The notes: generated from the sequence alone by a model not told the origin. Shown: positions 55,522-64,000, numbered from the stretch's first letter. The stretch: DNA of 64,000 bases from Mesorhizobium loti (GCF_001510895.1 NZ_LPWA01000120.1:174001-238000); one strand, 5' to 3'. Translations and numbers: made by a program.

Positions 55522-56724
55522 ATGAACCCGCACCTCCGTGACGTGGCGATCCCCAATGATTGGGACCGGCGGGGTTTGCCGGGGTGGAGTTATCATTCCA
55601 ACGCGCTGCTCGAGATCGAGAAGGAATACGTCTTCCGCAATCACTGGCAGATCGCCGGCCACGTTTCCGACGTGCCGAATGCGGGCGATTATCTGACCAT
55701 GGACGTCATCGGCGAGCGCGCGCTGATCGTGCGCGGCAAGGACGGCGTCGTGCGCGCTTTCAACAATATGTGCCGCCACCGCGGCAGCCGCGTCGTCGCC
55801 GACAGCCAGGGCACCTGCAAGAATGCGCTGGTCTGCCCGTTCCACGGTTGGGTCTACAATCTCGACGGCACGTTGCGCGGCGCGGCGCGCCCGCGCTCCT
55901 TCCCCGAACTGGACAAGACCGAGTTCGGCCTGATGCCGCTCGACCTTGAAATCTGGATGGGCTTCATCTTCATCCGCTTCCGCAAGGGCGGCCCGCAGCC
56001 TTCGGTGGCCGAGCTCTTGAAGCCGATCGAGGCCGAGATCGCCCACTACCGGGTTGCCGACATGGTGCCGTCCTGGGGCATCTGGACGCAGAAATCGCCG
56101 GTCAACTGGAAGTCGGTGCGCGACGTCGACAATGAGGGCTATCACGTCGCCATGGCGCATCCGGCGCTGCAGGACCTCTATGGCGCGACCTATTTCGACG
56201 AGCCTTTCATCAATGGCGTGTCGCGGTCCTTCGCCACCTACAACCCGCATGCCGGACGGCGCTGGAGCGTTCGCGAATACATCAAGCTCGCCCCCGAGGC
56301 GTCGCACCTGCCGGAGCATTTGCGCAGGGCCTGGATCTATTACGGTATCTTCCCCAACAACGCGCTTTCGATCATGCCGGAATCGGTGCAGTTCTATCAG
56401 GAGTTCCCGCTGTCCACCGGCGAGACGCTGCTGCGCGGCGCGATCTATCGCTACAAGGACGAGACAAGAGAGCAGGCGGCCGCACGCTATCTCGCCTACC
56501 GCATCGACCGCGACACGATGAACGAGGACGTGCAGCTTTCAGTCTGGTCGAACGAATCCATGCTGTCGGAAGCCTTTGGGGGCTTTTACCTCTCCGACCT
56601 CGAATACGGCGTGCGCACTCACCACGACCATCTGCGCAGGCAGGTCCCGGTGCTGAACCGTGAGACGGCGCCCGAGGAAAAGGAAATGTGGGCGCTGAAC
56701 GATGCGCTGAGGTCGAGGGGGTAG
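55522..56724 (+). CDS. Rieske non-heme iron oxygenase, alpha subunit
   Basis: 400 residues. The Rieske [2Fe-2S] ligands are Cys84-x-His86 (MCRHRGSR) and Cys105-x-x-His108 (CPFHGW); the mononuclear iron site has NEGYHVAMAH (His208, His213). The residue that bridges the two centres is Glu205 instead of the common Asp. Family knowledge: Glu at that place occurs in carnitine monooxygenase (CntA) and related quaternary-amine enzymes. No reductase gene is next to it. The neighbours (amine oxidase, aminotransferase, polyamine-type importer) support oxidation of an N-methylated or amine substrate. Confidence 0.88.
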   Translation: MNPHLRDVAIPNDWDRRGLPGWSYHSNALLEIEKEYVFRNHWQIAGHVSDVPNAGDYLTMDVIGERALIVRGKDGVVRAFNNMCRHRGSRVVADSQGTCKNALVCPFHGWVYNLDGTLRGAARPRSFPELDKTEFGLMPLDLEIWMGFIFIRFRKGGPQPSVAELLKPIEAEIAHYRVADMVPSWGIWTQKSPVNWKSVRDVDNEGYHVAMAHPALQDLYGATYFDEPFINGVSRSFATYNPHAGRRWSVREYIKLAPEASHLPEHLRRAWIYYGIFPNNALSIMPESVQFYQEFPLSTGETLLRGAIYRYKDETREQAAARYLAYRIDRDTMNEDVQLSVWSNESMLSEAFGGFYLSDLEYGVRTHHDHLRRQVPVLNRETAPEEKEMWALNDALRSRG

Positions 56725-56733
56725 AAGCTGCTG

Positions 56734-56891
56734 ATCTCCCCCCTTGAGGGGGAGATGGCCGCGAAGCGGCCAGAGGGGGTCGCTGCGCGTGGAGCGCCGA
56801 CGCCCTCTGTCGTCGCGGAAGGCGCAGGCGCTCTATGTGAGACGACCCCCTCTGTCGCCTTTGGCGACATCTCCCCCTCAAGGGGGGAGAT
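56734..56891. repeat. 158-bp palindromic element (MITE-like) between convergent genes
   Basis: Terminal inverted arms 56734-56782 and 56843-56891 (about 49 bp each) are near-complementary. Each arm is itself a small hairpin (ATCTCCCCC...GGGGGAGAT). The centre is a GC-rich 60-bp spacer. It fills almost the whole gap between the Rieske gene and the aminotransferase. Non-autonomous repeat (inference). Confidence 0.75.
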
Positions 56892-56897
56892 TGACCG

Positions 56898-58316
56898 TCA
56901 CCCCCGCCAGACACCCTCGTTCCTCAAATCATCCATCGTCCGCGAAATCCCCTCGCGCAGGATCGCCACCATATCGTCGACCTGCTCGCGGCTGATGATC
57001 AGCGGCGGCGACATCACGCACATGTTGATCAGCGGCCGCACCAACAGGCCGAGCTCGTGGCAATGCGCGTCGATGCGTTTGCCGACATCCTTGTCGAGTT
57101 GCAGCGGGTCCTTGCTCTCGCGATCGGCGACGCATTCGACGCAAGCCATCAGGCCGACGCCTCGCACCTCGCCGACCAGCGGCAGTTCCTCGAGCGTCTT
57201 CAGCTGCGCTTGGAAATAGGGCGCAATCTCTCGCGCATGCTGAAGCACGCCCTCTTCCAGGAGGTCGAAGTTCTTCAGCGCAACGGCGCAGCCGATCGGA
57301 TGGCTTGTGTAGGTGAGGCCATGACCGAACAACGCGTCGGGATGGTTGGAGCGGCGCAGTTCCTCCAGCAGCCGCTCGGAGATGATGACGCCGCCGAGCG
57401 GGAAATAGCCCGAGGTGACGCCCTTGGCGAAGGTGATCATGTCCGGATCGATGCCGAACATGTCACCCGAGGCAAAGACGTGGCCGAGCCGCCCGAAGCC
57501 GGTCACCACCTCGTCCGAGACGTAGAGGATGTCGTTCTCGCGGCAGATCTCGCGGATACGCTTGAGATAGCCGTCCGGCGGCACGACGACGCCGCCCGAA
57601 GCCTGCACCGGCTCGCCGACAAAGGCGCCGATCCGGTCGGCGCCGACGCGCGCAACGGTGTCGCGGAACTGATCGACGAGGAAATCGGTGAAGGCGGGAA
57701 CGCTCATGCCTTGCGGCCGCCGGAACGGGTTGGGCGATGACAGCTTCACCACCAGTTCGTCGGCGCCGTCCATCCAGTCGCGGTCGCGCGGACGGCCGTT
57801 GAGCGAGGCCGACAGGTAGGTCGAACCGTGATAGGCACCGCCACGGCTGAGGATCAGCTTCTTTTCCGGCCGGCCGCGCACATTGTTGTAGAACTGCATG
57901 AAGCGCAGCGCCGTCTCCACCGCCGACGAGCCGCCGGTGGTGAAGAAGGTATGGCTGAGGTCGCCCGGCGCGGCGTCCGCAATGCGCCGGGCAAGCTCGG
58001 CCGAAGGCGCGTTCATCGTATACCAGGGCGTGTTGTAGGAGAGCGCCATCGCCTGGTCGTACATGACCCGCGCCAGTTCCTCGCGACGATGGCCGACATT
58101 GATGCACCACATACCGGCGGGGCCGTCGATCAGCCGCTTGCCGGAAGCGTCGGTGATGTAGATGCCGTCGCCCTCGCCGATCAGCGCGCGCGCCTCGGCG
58201 CCGACGGAGCCGGCATAGGGCCAGGGCTGGACGAGATGGCGCTTGGCGAGCTCGACCGCGTCGTCGCCGCCGGCGTCAACCATTTCCCTCGCCTTGATCT
58301 CTCTTGCAGCCGCCAT
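56898..58316 (-). CDS. class III PLP-dependent aminotransferase
   Basis: 472 residues. The PLP lysine is in FAKGVTSGYFPLG; FFTTGGSSAVETALRFMQ and DEVVTGFGRLGHVFAS are the cofactor regions. The family includes omega-aminotransferases acting on putrescine, beta-alanine, GABA and taurine. From ATG 58316 the length is normal; the frame extends 36 bp further upstream. Its location beside a polyamine-type importer suggests that it transaminates the amine released by the oxidase or oxygenase (inference). Divergent from potB; the promoter region carries the shared palindrome. Confidence 0.92.
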   Translation of the reverse strand: MAAAREIKAREMVDAGGDDAVELAKRHLVQPWPYAGSVGAEARALIGEGDGIYITDASGKRLIDGPAGMWCINVGHRREELARVMYDQAMALSYNTPWYTMNAPSAELARRIADAAPGDLSHTFFTTGGSSAVETALRFMQFYNNVRGRPEKKLILSRGGAYHGSTYLSASLNGRPRDRDWMDGADELVVKLSSPNPFRRPQGMSVPAFTDFLVDQFRDTVARVGADRIGAFVGEPVQASGGVVVPPDGYLKRIREICRENDILYVSDEVVTGFGRLGHVFASGDMFGIDPDMITFAKGVTSGYFPLGGVIISERLLEELRRSNHPDALFGHGLTYTSHPIGCAVALKNFDLLEEGVLQHAREIAPYFQAQLKTLEELPLVGEVRGVGLMACVECVADRESKDPLQLDKDVGKRIDAHCHELGLLVRPLINMCVMSPPLIISREQVDDMVAILREGISRTMDDLRNEGVWRG

Positions 58317-58399
58317 CTTAGCCTCGCATCGTTGCGGAATTTCCCTGGACACGAAAAGAAGCGGAAAACCATGGAAAGTCAGCCTTTCCTCACTTCATT

Positions 58400-58415
58400 T
58401 TGAATGTCCGTTCAA
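58400..58415. promoter_or_regulatory. candidate BetI/TetR-type operator, copy 2
   Basis: TTGAATG-TCCG-TTCAA in the divergent aminotransferase/potB region. Half-sites and spacing match 55490-55505 exactly; the four central bases differ, as expected for a dimer-binding site. Confidence 0.55.
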
Positions 58416-58596
58416 TCAATATTACAGAAATAGCGCTTGATTTCAATCGGCGGATACGTTCATGATGAAAGAAAGCCGGCAAGCCGGGGAGCGATCGCTC
58501 CGGGCAAAAAAATTGGGAACACGGCGCCAGTTAATGGGAAGGCCGCATGGCGGGACAGTCCGAGCCAGCAACTGCAATCACGCCCGGAGCGCTGCA

Positions 58597-59513
58597 ATGA
58601 CGGCGGCCGCGGAAGGGTCGCCCCCGCTCACCATCGCGGGAGCCAGACGAAGTCCCCTTCTGCAATCGGAAGCTGTCCAAGGTTTTGCCCTTATCAGCCC
58701 CACATTCGTCTACGCCCTTATCCTTCTCGTCCTGCCGATCCTGGTCGTCATCGCGCATTCCTTCTGGACGCAGGACTATCTCACCATCGACCACACATTC
58801 ACGCTGGAGAATTACCGGATCGCGCTGACCGAACCGATCTACCGTGACCTGCTCTGGCGCTCGCTCTACATCTCGCTGACGGTCAGCCTGCTCACGGTGG
58901 CTCTCGCCTACCCGATCGCCTATTTCATTTCCTTCCATGGCGGCCGCCACAAGAGCCTCTGGCTGTTCCTCATCACCATCCCGTTCTGGACCAGCTACCT
59001 TTTGCGCGTGATGTCGTGGAAGGTGATCCTCGGCTATAATGGCGTGCTCAATTCCGGCCTGATGGGGCTGGGCATCATCGACGAGCCGTCGACGGCGCTG
59101 CTCTACAATTCCAGCGCCGTCATTATCACGCTCACGCATGCCTGGGCGACCTTCGCCATCCTGCCGATCTTCGTTTCGCTGGAGAAGGTCGACCGCACGC
59201 TGGTCGAAGCGGCGACCGACCTCGGCGACGGGCCGCTGCGCTCCTTCCTGCGCGTGACCTTGCCGCTGTCGCGCCCGGCGTCATCTCCGCGGCGCTGATC
59301 GTCATGATCCCGACCGTCGGCGACTACGTCACGCCGAAGCTGGTCGGCGGCAAGGACGGCGTCATGATCGCCAACGCCATCCAGGCGCAGTTCGGCAAGG
59401 CGTCGAACTGGCCGCTGGGTGCAGCACTTTCCGTCACAACCATGGTCATCGTCTCGATGATGGCCGGCGCCACTGTGCTGGTCATCCGCGCTCTGCAGAG
59501 GCTGGCTCGATGA
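58597..59513 (+). CDS. spermidine/putrescine-type ABC permease (PotB), one frameshift
   Basis: About 305 residues from ATG 58597. Six hydrophobic spans (FVYALILLVLPILVVIAHSFW..., IPFWTSYLLRVMSWKVIL), then the EAA loop EAATDLGDGPLRSFLRVTLPLS, where the frame breaks near 59274. One added base gives PGVISAALIVMIPTVGDYVTPKLVGG to 59513. PotB-type permeases carry polyamines, betaines and other cations. It is coupled to the PotC-type gene (ATGA overlap). Confidence 0.88.
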
Positions 59514-60331
59514 CTGCGGTGAGACGTTTCCTGCCTGGCTGGCTGTCGAGCTACGCTGCCCTCTACATCGCCTTCCTCTATTTGCCGGTGATCTTCCTGC
59601 CGATCTTCTCGATCAACACCGCGGCGACGCCGAAATTCCCGCTCTCCGGCGTCACGCTTCATTGGTACGAGGACCTGCCGCGCACGCCGGCGCTGATCGA
59701 CGCCACATGGAACAGCCTTTTGGTCGGCATCTCGGCTTCGATCCTGTCGACGTTGCTCGGCATCCTTGCCGCCCGCTCGATCACGCGCTACAGCTATCCC
59801 GGACGCCGAACCATCAACGGGCTGATCATGGCGCCGCTGGTGCTGCCCGAGGTGATCGTCGCCATCTCGATGCTGCTGGTGATGCTGCAGCTCGGCGTGA
59901 GCCTCTCGCTGTTCACCGTCGTCCTCGGCCATGTGCTGGTCTGCATCCCCTATTCGATGACGGTGCTGACCTCCGGCTTCGAGGGTTTCGATCGCAGCCT
60001 CGAGGAGGCCTCCGCCGATCTCGGCGAGAGCGCCTTCGGCACCTTCCGGCGGGTGACGCTGCCGATGGTGGCGCCGGCGATCATCTCCAGCCTGCTCGTC
60101 TGCTTCACCATCTCGCTCGACGAATTCATCATTGCCTTCTTCCTGACCGGCACCGAGGCGACGCTGCCGATCTACATCTGGGGCCAACTGCGTTTCGCGG
60201 CCAAGCTGCCCGGCGTGCTGGCGCTCGGCACCTTGCTGCTGGTGGCCTCGTTCGTGCTGATGACCATTGCCGAAATCCTGCGCCGCCGCGCGGCGAGACG
60301 CACCCAGAACGACGGAGGCCTCTATGCTTGA
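59510..60331 (+). CDS. spermidine/putrescine-type ABC permease (PotC)
   Basis: 273 residues, six spans (YIAFLYLPVIFLPIFSINTA..., GLIMAPLVLPEVIVAISMLLVML), EAA loop EEASADLGESAFGTFRRVTLPMVAPAI. Pairs with the PotB-type protein as the channel. The ATG overlaps the previous stop, and the ATPase start overlaps this stop by eight bases, so the transporter is one operon. Confidence 0.93.
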   Translation: MTAVRRFLPGWLSSYAALYIAFLYLPVIFLPIFSINTAATPKFPLSGVTLHWYEDLPRTPALIDATWNSLLVGISASILSTLLGILAARSITRYSYPGRRTINGLIMAPLVLPEVIVAISMLLVMLQLGVSLSLFTVVLGHVLVCIPYSMTVLTSGFEGFDRSLEEASADLGESAFGTFRRVTLPMVAPAIISSLLVCFTISLDEFIIAFFLTGTEATLPIYIWGQLRFAAKLPGVLALGTLLLVASFVLMTIAEILRRRAARRTQNDGGLYA

Positions 60332-61442
60332 GCGGGTCCACTCCGAGCGCACCCAATCGGATCGTGCCATGATCGAGATCCGCGAGGTCACCCGCAGCTA
60401 CGGCGCCTTCAAGGCGCTGGACGATGCATCGCTGGCGATCAGGGAGGGCGAGTTCTTCTCGCTGCTTGGCCCCTCCGGCTGCGGCAAGACCACGCTGCTG
60501 CGCATGATCGCCGGCTTCGACACGCCGACCAGCGGCTCGATCGCCGTCGACGGCCAGCCGATGGACGGCATCCCGGCCAACCGGCGGCCGACCAACATGG
60601 TGTTCCAGAGCTATGCGATCTTCCCACACCTGAATGTGGAGCAGAATGTCGCTTACGGCCTGAAGCGTCTGAAGCTGCAGGGCGGCGAGGAAAAGCGCCG
60701 TGTCGAGGAAGCGCTGGCGCAGGTGTCGCTGACCGGCCTCGGCAACCGCCGCGCCACCGAGCTCTCCGGCGGCCAGCGCCAGCGCGTGGCGCTCGCCCGC
60801 GCGCTGGTCATGCGGCCCAAGGTGCTGCTGCTCGACGAGCCGCTCTCGGCGCTCGACAAGAAGCTGCGCGAGCAGATGCAGGTCGAGCTGCGCCGGCTGC
60901 AGCAGGCCGTCGGCATCACCTTCGTGCTGGTCACGCACGACCAGTATGAGGCCTTGGCGATGTCGGACCGCATCGCCGTGATGTTCGGCGGCAAGATCGC
61001 GCAGGTCGCTTCGCCGAAGGAGATCTATCAGCGCCCGGTCAACCGCCAGGTCGCCGATTTCCTCGGCGGCATGAACTTCGTCAAGGCCGAGGTCGTCGAG
61101 GAGAATGGCGCGTCACTTGTGCTCGACACGCTCGGCTTCGGCCGCGTCAAGACCGATAAACCCAAGACCTTCGTGCGCAATGGCGGCGCGGCCACGCTCG
61201 GGATCAGGCCGGAGCGGCTGCGCGTTTTGTGGGACAATGCGACGGCCAAGTTCGAGGTCGCCGGCAAGGTTGTCGAGCGCCACTATTTCGGCGAGATCAC
61301 GCATCTGATCGTCGAGATACCCGGACTGGACAAGCCGCTTTCGGTGACCGAGACCAACGATTTCGGCGCCGACGACATTCCGGTCGGCGCGCCGGTCCGC
61401 CTTGCCTACGATCCCGAGGCCCTGGTCGCGATGGCGGACTGA
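60324..61442 (+). CDS. spermidine/putrescine-type ABC ATPase (PotA)
   Basis: 372 residues from ATG 60324 with GGAGG before it. Walker A GPSGCGKTT, signature LSGGQRQRVALARAL, Walker B VLLLDEPLSALD, VTHDQYEALAMSD, then a C-terminal TOBE domain (LGIRPERLRV). It drives import through PotB/PotC. Its end overlaps the convergent amine oxidase gene by 37 bp, an unusual but clean overlap. Confidence 0.93.
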   Translation: MLERVHSERTQSDRAMIEIREVTRSYGAFKALDDASLAIREGEFFSLLGPSGCGKTTLLRMIAGFDTPTSGSIAVDGQPMDGIPANRRPTNMVFQSYAIFPHLNVEQNVAYGLKRLKLQGGEEKRRVEEALAQVSLTGLGNRRATELSGGQRQRVALARALVMRPKVLLLDEPLSALDKKLREQMQVELRRLQQAVGITFVLVTHDQYEALAMSDRIAVMFGGKIAQVASPKEIYQRPVNRQVADFLGGMNFVKAEVVEENGASLVLDTLGFGRVKTDKPKTFVRNGGAATLGIRPERLRVLWDNATAKFEVAGKVVERHYFGEITHLIVEIPGLDKPLSVTETNDFGADDIPVGAPVRLAYDPEALVAMAD

Positions 61443-62704
61443 ATCTTGGTGGCCGCGATGCGGCCGGCCACGATCGCGCCTTCGACATAGCCCGGAAATG
61501 ACGGCGAGAGTTCCGAAGCCGAGAAGTAGACCGGCGGCGCGCCGGCAAGCATGGTACGCTCGGCGTTCCTCGCGGTCACGTCGACGATGAGATCGCTGTA
61601 GGCACCGCCGCTCCAGCGATCGTGCGTCCAGTCGCGTGAGCTGAAATCGACAATGTCGGCAGCTTCCGGGCCGAGTGCTTGCTCGAGCCTTGCCGTCAAT
61701 TCCGCGCGTAACGCCGCATCGCCGAGCGTGTGCCAGCGTCGCGCAAGAGGCCCGCCGATAAAGACGATAAGCGCGGCATGGTCGAGATCCTTGCTGGCAT
61801 CGCAGGCAAACAGCCCCGGCTGATCGCGCCACATGACCATGCCGCGCAGATTCCGCTCGCGCCAGAATGGTCTGGCATAGCGCACCAAGATCTTGATCAC
61901 CGCGCCGCTTTCCCAGACGCCTAGAGCCTTTGCAAGCTCCGCCGGCAAGGCGGGCGCAAATTCGAGCTTCGCTGCCGTCGCCGGCGGCAGAGCAATCAGC
62001 ACCTTGCGTGCTTCGATCACACCGCGGGCCGAGACGACACGAACGCCTTGCTGCCCGTGCTCGATCCGTGTCGCTGGTTCGCCAAGCCGCAGCCGATCGC
62101 CGAGATCACCCGCCAGATCATCGGCCAACGACTGCATTGTATCGCGCAAGAAATACTGCAGCTCGAACACCTCGTTGGTGATGCGGCGATCGTTGTCGAT
62201 CAGGTACCATAACGGCACCTTGTCCAACGCCAGGCACCACAGGCCTTCGATCATCGAACGGAAGGCGGCCTTGGCGTCGGCCGTGTCCTTCTGGCGCTCG
62301 AGCCACGTCGCAACGGTCAGCCCGGCGATCGAAGGATCGTCCGGCTCAATCCTGTTCATGCGCTCGCGGATCGCCATCGCGATCTGATAGGTCCGCTCGG
62401 CATCCTCGGCCGACATCGACGGATGGGTGATGAACTCGCCATCGACATAGGTCTCGACCAATGCCCTGCCGCGCGCCTCCGACAGCGCCATCACCTCGGG
62501 CATGTCCTCGCACAGGAACTGGCCGCCGCTGTCGATCAGCTCGCCAAGCCCGTTTCGCATGGCCTCCACGCGGCCGCCGACACGGTCGCGCGCTTCCAGG
62601 ACAAGGAAATCGACGCCGGCGCGCTTCAATTCGAGCGCGGCCGACAGGCCGGTGAAGCCGGCGCCGACGATTGCAACGTCGGTCCTTTCGGTTCTGCTGC
62701 TCAA
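61406..62704 (-). CDS. FAD-dependent amine oxidase
   Basis: 432 residues from TTG 62704, which overlaps the binding-protein stop (TTGA). FAD-binding VAIVGAGFTGLSAALELKRAG and LEARDRVGGRVEA at the N-terminus, and PSFPGYVEGAIVAGRIAA at the C-terminus, mark the monoamine/polyamine oxidase family. It releases an aldehyde, ammonia (or amine) and H2O2. The longer upstream frame overlaps the binding-protein gene and is not family-like. Substrate inferred from context to be an imported amine. Confidence 0.9.
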   Translation of the reverse strand: MSSRTERTDVAIVGAGFTGLSAALELKRAGVDFLVLEARDRVGGRVEAMRNGLGELIDSGGQFLCEDMPEVMALSEARGRALVETYVDGEFITHPSMSAEDAERTYQIAMAIRERMNRIEPDDPSIAGLTVATWLERQKDTADAKAAFRSMIEGLWCLALDKVPLWYLIDNDRRITNEVFELQYFLRDTMQSLADDLAGDLGDRLRLGEPATRIEHGQQGVRVVSARGVIEARKVLIALPPATAAKLEFAPALPAELAKALGVWESGAVIKILVRYARPFWRERNLRGMVMWRDQPGLFACDASKDLDHAALIVFIGGPLARRWHTLGDAALRAELTARLEQALGPEAADIVDFSSRDWTHDRWSGGAYSDLIVDVTARNAERTMLAGAPPVYFSASELSPSFPGYVEGAIVAGRIAATKIQSAIATRASGS

Positions 62705-63783
62705 TAGCCGGCCTTGATCTTCTCGAACTCGGCGATCATCTTGAGCTTGAGCTCGGAAGGCAGCGGCTGCTGGAACAGCGTCTTGTCGACCCACTTTTCC
62801 ACATTGTCGTAGCCCTTTTCCTTCAGCACCGCCTGGTCGACGCCGGCCATGCCCTTGGCGTTGGCCTGGCCGTAGCCCCAGTCCTTGACCAGCACCTTGG
62901 CGACGTCCGGATCGTTGACGGCGTTGAGATAATCATAGGCCTTGTCGGCGTTGCCGGGCGCATCCTTGAAAAGCACATAGCCGCACACCCAGGTCGACAT
63001 GCCCTCGTCGGTGTCCTTCTTCGACTTGATCGGCACGCCGGCCGCGACCGACTGCACCGTGGCGTCGTTCCAGGCCCAGGCAAGGTCGACCTCACCGCCG
63101 GAGAGCAGCTGCACGATGTCGGTGGTGTCGGTCCAGTAGGACCGTACGTTCTTGTGCACCTGGCGCAGGAAGTCCGACGCTTGTTTGAACTGCTCGTCCG
63201 TCATCTTCGTCCAGTCCTTGAGCCCGATGGCAAGGCTGGCCAGCGCATAGGCGTCGTCGACATTGTCGCCGATCGAGACCTTGCCCTTGAACTTCGGATC
63301 GGCGAAGGCCTTCAGCGACTGCACGTCCTTCTCGTCGACCTTGTCGGAATTATAGGTGAGCTGGGTGTCGCCCCAGTCCCACGGCATGAACCAGGCCTTG
63401 CCGTCGGGAGTCGTGGCGAGATTCTTCATCGCCATGATGCCCGGATTGAGGTCCTTCCAGCCGGCGATCTTGGAGGTGTCGAGCGGCTGCAGCAGGCCTG
63501 CCTCGCGCCACTTCACCACGCTCTGCGAGCAGGGATGGCCGAGGTCGGCCTTGAAGCCCGAGCGGATCTTTTCGAACGCCTCGTCCTCGTCGCCGAAGAA
63601 GGCGAAGGTCGGCGAGTCGCCATCCTTCTCGACATATTTCGGATGGAAGCTCGGATCCTCATAGCCGGACCAGTCGAACACGATCAGGCCCTTGTCGGCG
63701 GCAACGGCGAATGCCGCCGCCGAAGCCGCCAGCGCGCCGGTGAGCGCCAATGTCAATGTCAGACGTCGGCTGAGTGTCTTCAT
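62701..63783 (-). CDS. spermidine/putrescine-type binding protein (PotD)
   Basis: 360 residues with a signal peptide (LTLTLALTGALAASAAAFAVA). Mature family features include GLIVFDWSGYEDPSFHPKYVE, WFMPWDWGDTQLTYNSDKV and GEVDLAWAWNDATVQSV; the tryptophans and acidic residues are the kind that hold cationic amines. The permease and ATPase genes lie beyond the amine oxidase on the other strand, so the importer is split into two facing units. Coupled with the amine oxidase gene. Confidence 0.92.
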   Translation of the reverse strand: MKTLSRRLTLTLALTGALAASAAAFAVAADKGLIVFDWSGYEDPSFHPKYVEKDGDSPTFAFFGDEDEAFEKIRSGFKADLGHPCSQSVVKWREAGLLQPLDTSKIAGWKDLNPGIMAMKNLATTPDGKAWFMPWDWGDTQLTYNSDKVDEKDVQSLKAFADPKFKGKVSIGDNVDDAYALASLAIGLKDWTKMTDEQFKQASDFLRQVHKNVRSYWTDTTDIVQLLSGGEVDLAWAWNDATVQSVAAGVPIKSKKDTDEGMSTWVCGYVLFKDAPGNADKAYDYLNAVNDPDVAKVLVKDWGYGQANAKGMAGVDQAVLKEKGYDNVEKWVDKTLFQQPLPSELKLKMIAEFEKIKAGY

Positions 63784-63831
63784 GCTGTTCCATCCTCTTT
63801 TGGTCTTGCCGGTCTTGGCGGCCGGCTGTTG

Positions 63832-64000
63832 CTAACCGTAATGTTTCGGGAAGGCCGCCGCCAAAAACGCGTTGGCCGCCTGCAAGGCTGTTTCGCGTGT
63901 CGTGTCCTCCGTGCCCATCATCAGCCGCAGCCACAGACCCTCGAGCATGGCGCTAAGCGCCAGGGCCATGACCTGAGGCTCATAGGCGTAGCCGCCGCTT
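63832..64000 (-). CDS. C-terminal end of a TetR-family regulator (BetI-like), cut by window edge
   Basis: The last 55 residues of a regulator whose N-terminal DNA-binding part lies outside the window. The end (ALALSAMLEGLWLRLMMGTEDTTRETALQAANAFLAAAFP) is typical of BetI-like TetR proteins that sense choline and related amines. It is upstream of potD on the same strand. It is the best candidate to bind the palindromes at 55490 and 58400. Confidence 0.7.
   Translation of the reverse strand, partial: SGGYAYEPQVMALALSAMLEGLWLRLMMGTEDTTRETALQAANAFLAAAFPKHYG

Overview
The window looks like chromosome from an alphaproteobacterium of the order Rhizobiales (Hyphomicrobiales), most likely Mesorhizobium or a close relative. 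The reasons are high GC, the gene order aroK-aroB / xerD / accA, many ABC importers with divergent regulators, and several families of short intergenic palindromes typical of this group. This is inference from gene content; no database was searched.

Layout. 1-9.5 kb is housekeeping: aroB and aroK, a 50-residue membrane protein, xerD, accA, a lipoprotein L,D-transpeptidase, a TusA-like protein, a His-rich CobW-type GTPase, a penicillin-binding DacA and an M20 amidohydrolase. A tRNA-Arg(CCT) lies at 9582-9658. The 27 bases of its 3' half are repeated exactly, in the same orientation, at 18881-18907. The two copies bracket about 9.3 kb holding a phosphorylation 'partner-switch' module: a SiaA-like membrane PP2C phosphatase, a SiaB-like kinase, two STAS proteins, an RsbW-like kinase, a STAS-like/methyltransferase fusion, a degenerate HATPase protein, a second PP2C phosphatase and a metallo-beta-lactamase/HATPase-like fusion. 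This is the most unusual part of the window and reads as a signalling island.

19-26.6 kb is a ribose-type sugar importer flanked by two paralogous SGNH esterases and a ROK regulator. 26.6-28.4 kb holds an ECF sigma factor, its anti-sigma factor and a decayed cupredoxin. 28.6-34.5 kb is a CUT1 sugar importer with a GntR regulator and a DapA-family aldolase. 34.5-36.8 kb is a chromate efflux pair. 36.9-39.9 kb holds 3-hydroxybutyrate dehydrogenase, acetoacetate decarboxylase and a patatin (ketone-body and storage-polymer metabolism). 40.2-43.9 kb holds a membrane protein of unknown function, a CorA/ZntB transporter and a Pit phosphate transporter. 43.9-49 kb is a TetR-controlled RND efflux pump with a clear terminator. 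49-55 kb holds an L,D-transpeptidase, small proteins, two OmpR-type regulators (one lacking its phosphoacceptor) and a hybrid histidine kinase, separated by palindromic repeats and a long structured intergenic element.

55.5-64 kb is a catabolic cluster: a Rieske oxygenase, a class III aminotransferase, a polyamine-type ABC importer, a flavin amine oxidase and the end of a BetI-like TetR regulator. The two divergent promoter regions share a 16-bp palindrome, which suggests one regulon, probably for an N-methylated amine or polyamine-like compound.

Twelve single-base deletions break eleven otherwise intact genes: aroB, xerD, the lipoprotein L,D-transpeptidase, dacA (two), the sugar-binding protein, the second SGNH esterase, the patatin, pit, the RND pump, the hybrid kinase and potB. 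Each is repaired by adding one base. They are more likely sequencing or assembly errors than real pseudogenes, and the coordinates below join both halves of each gene.
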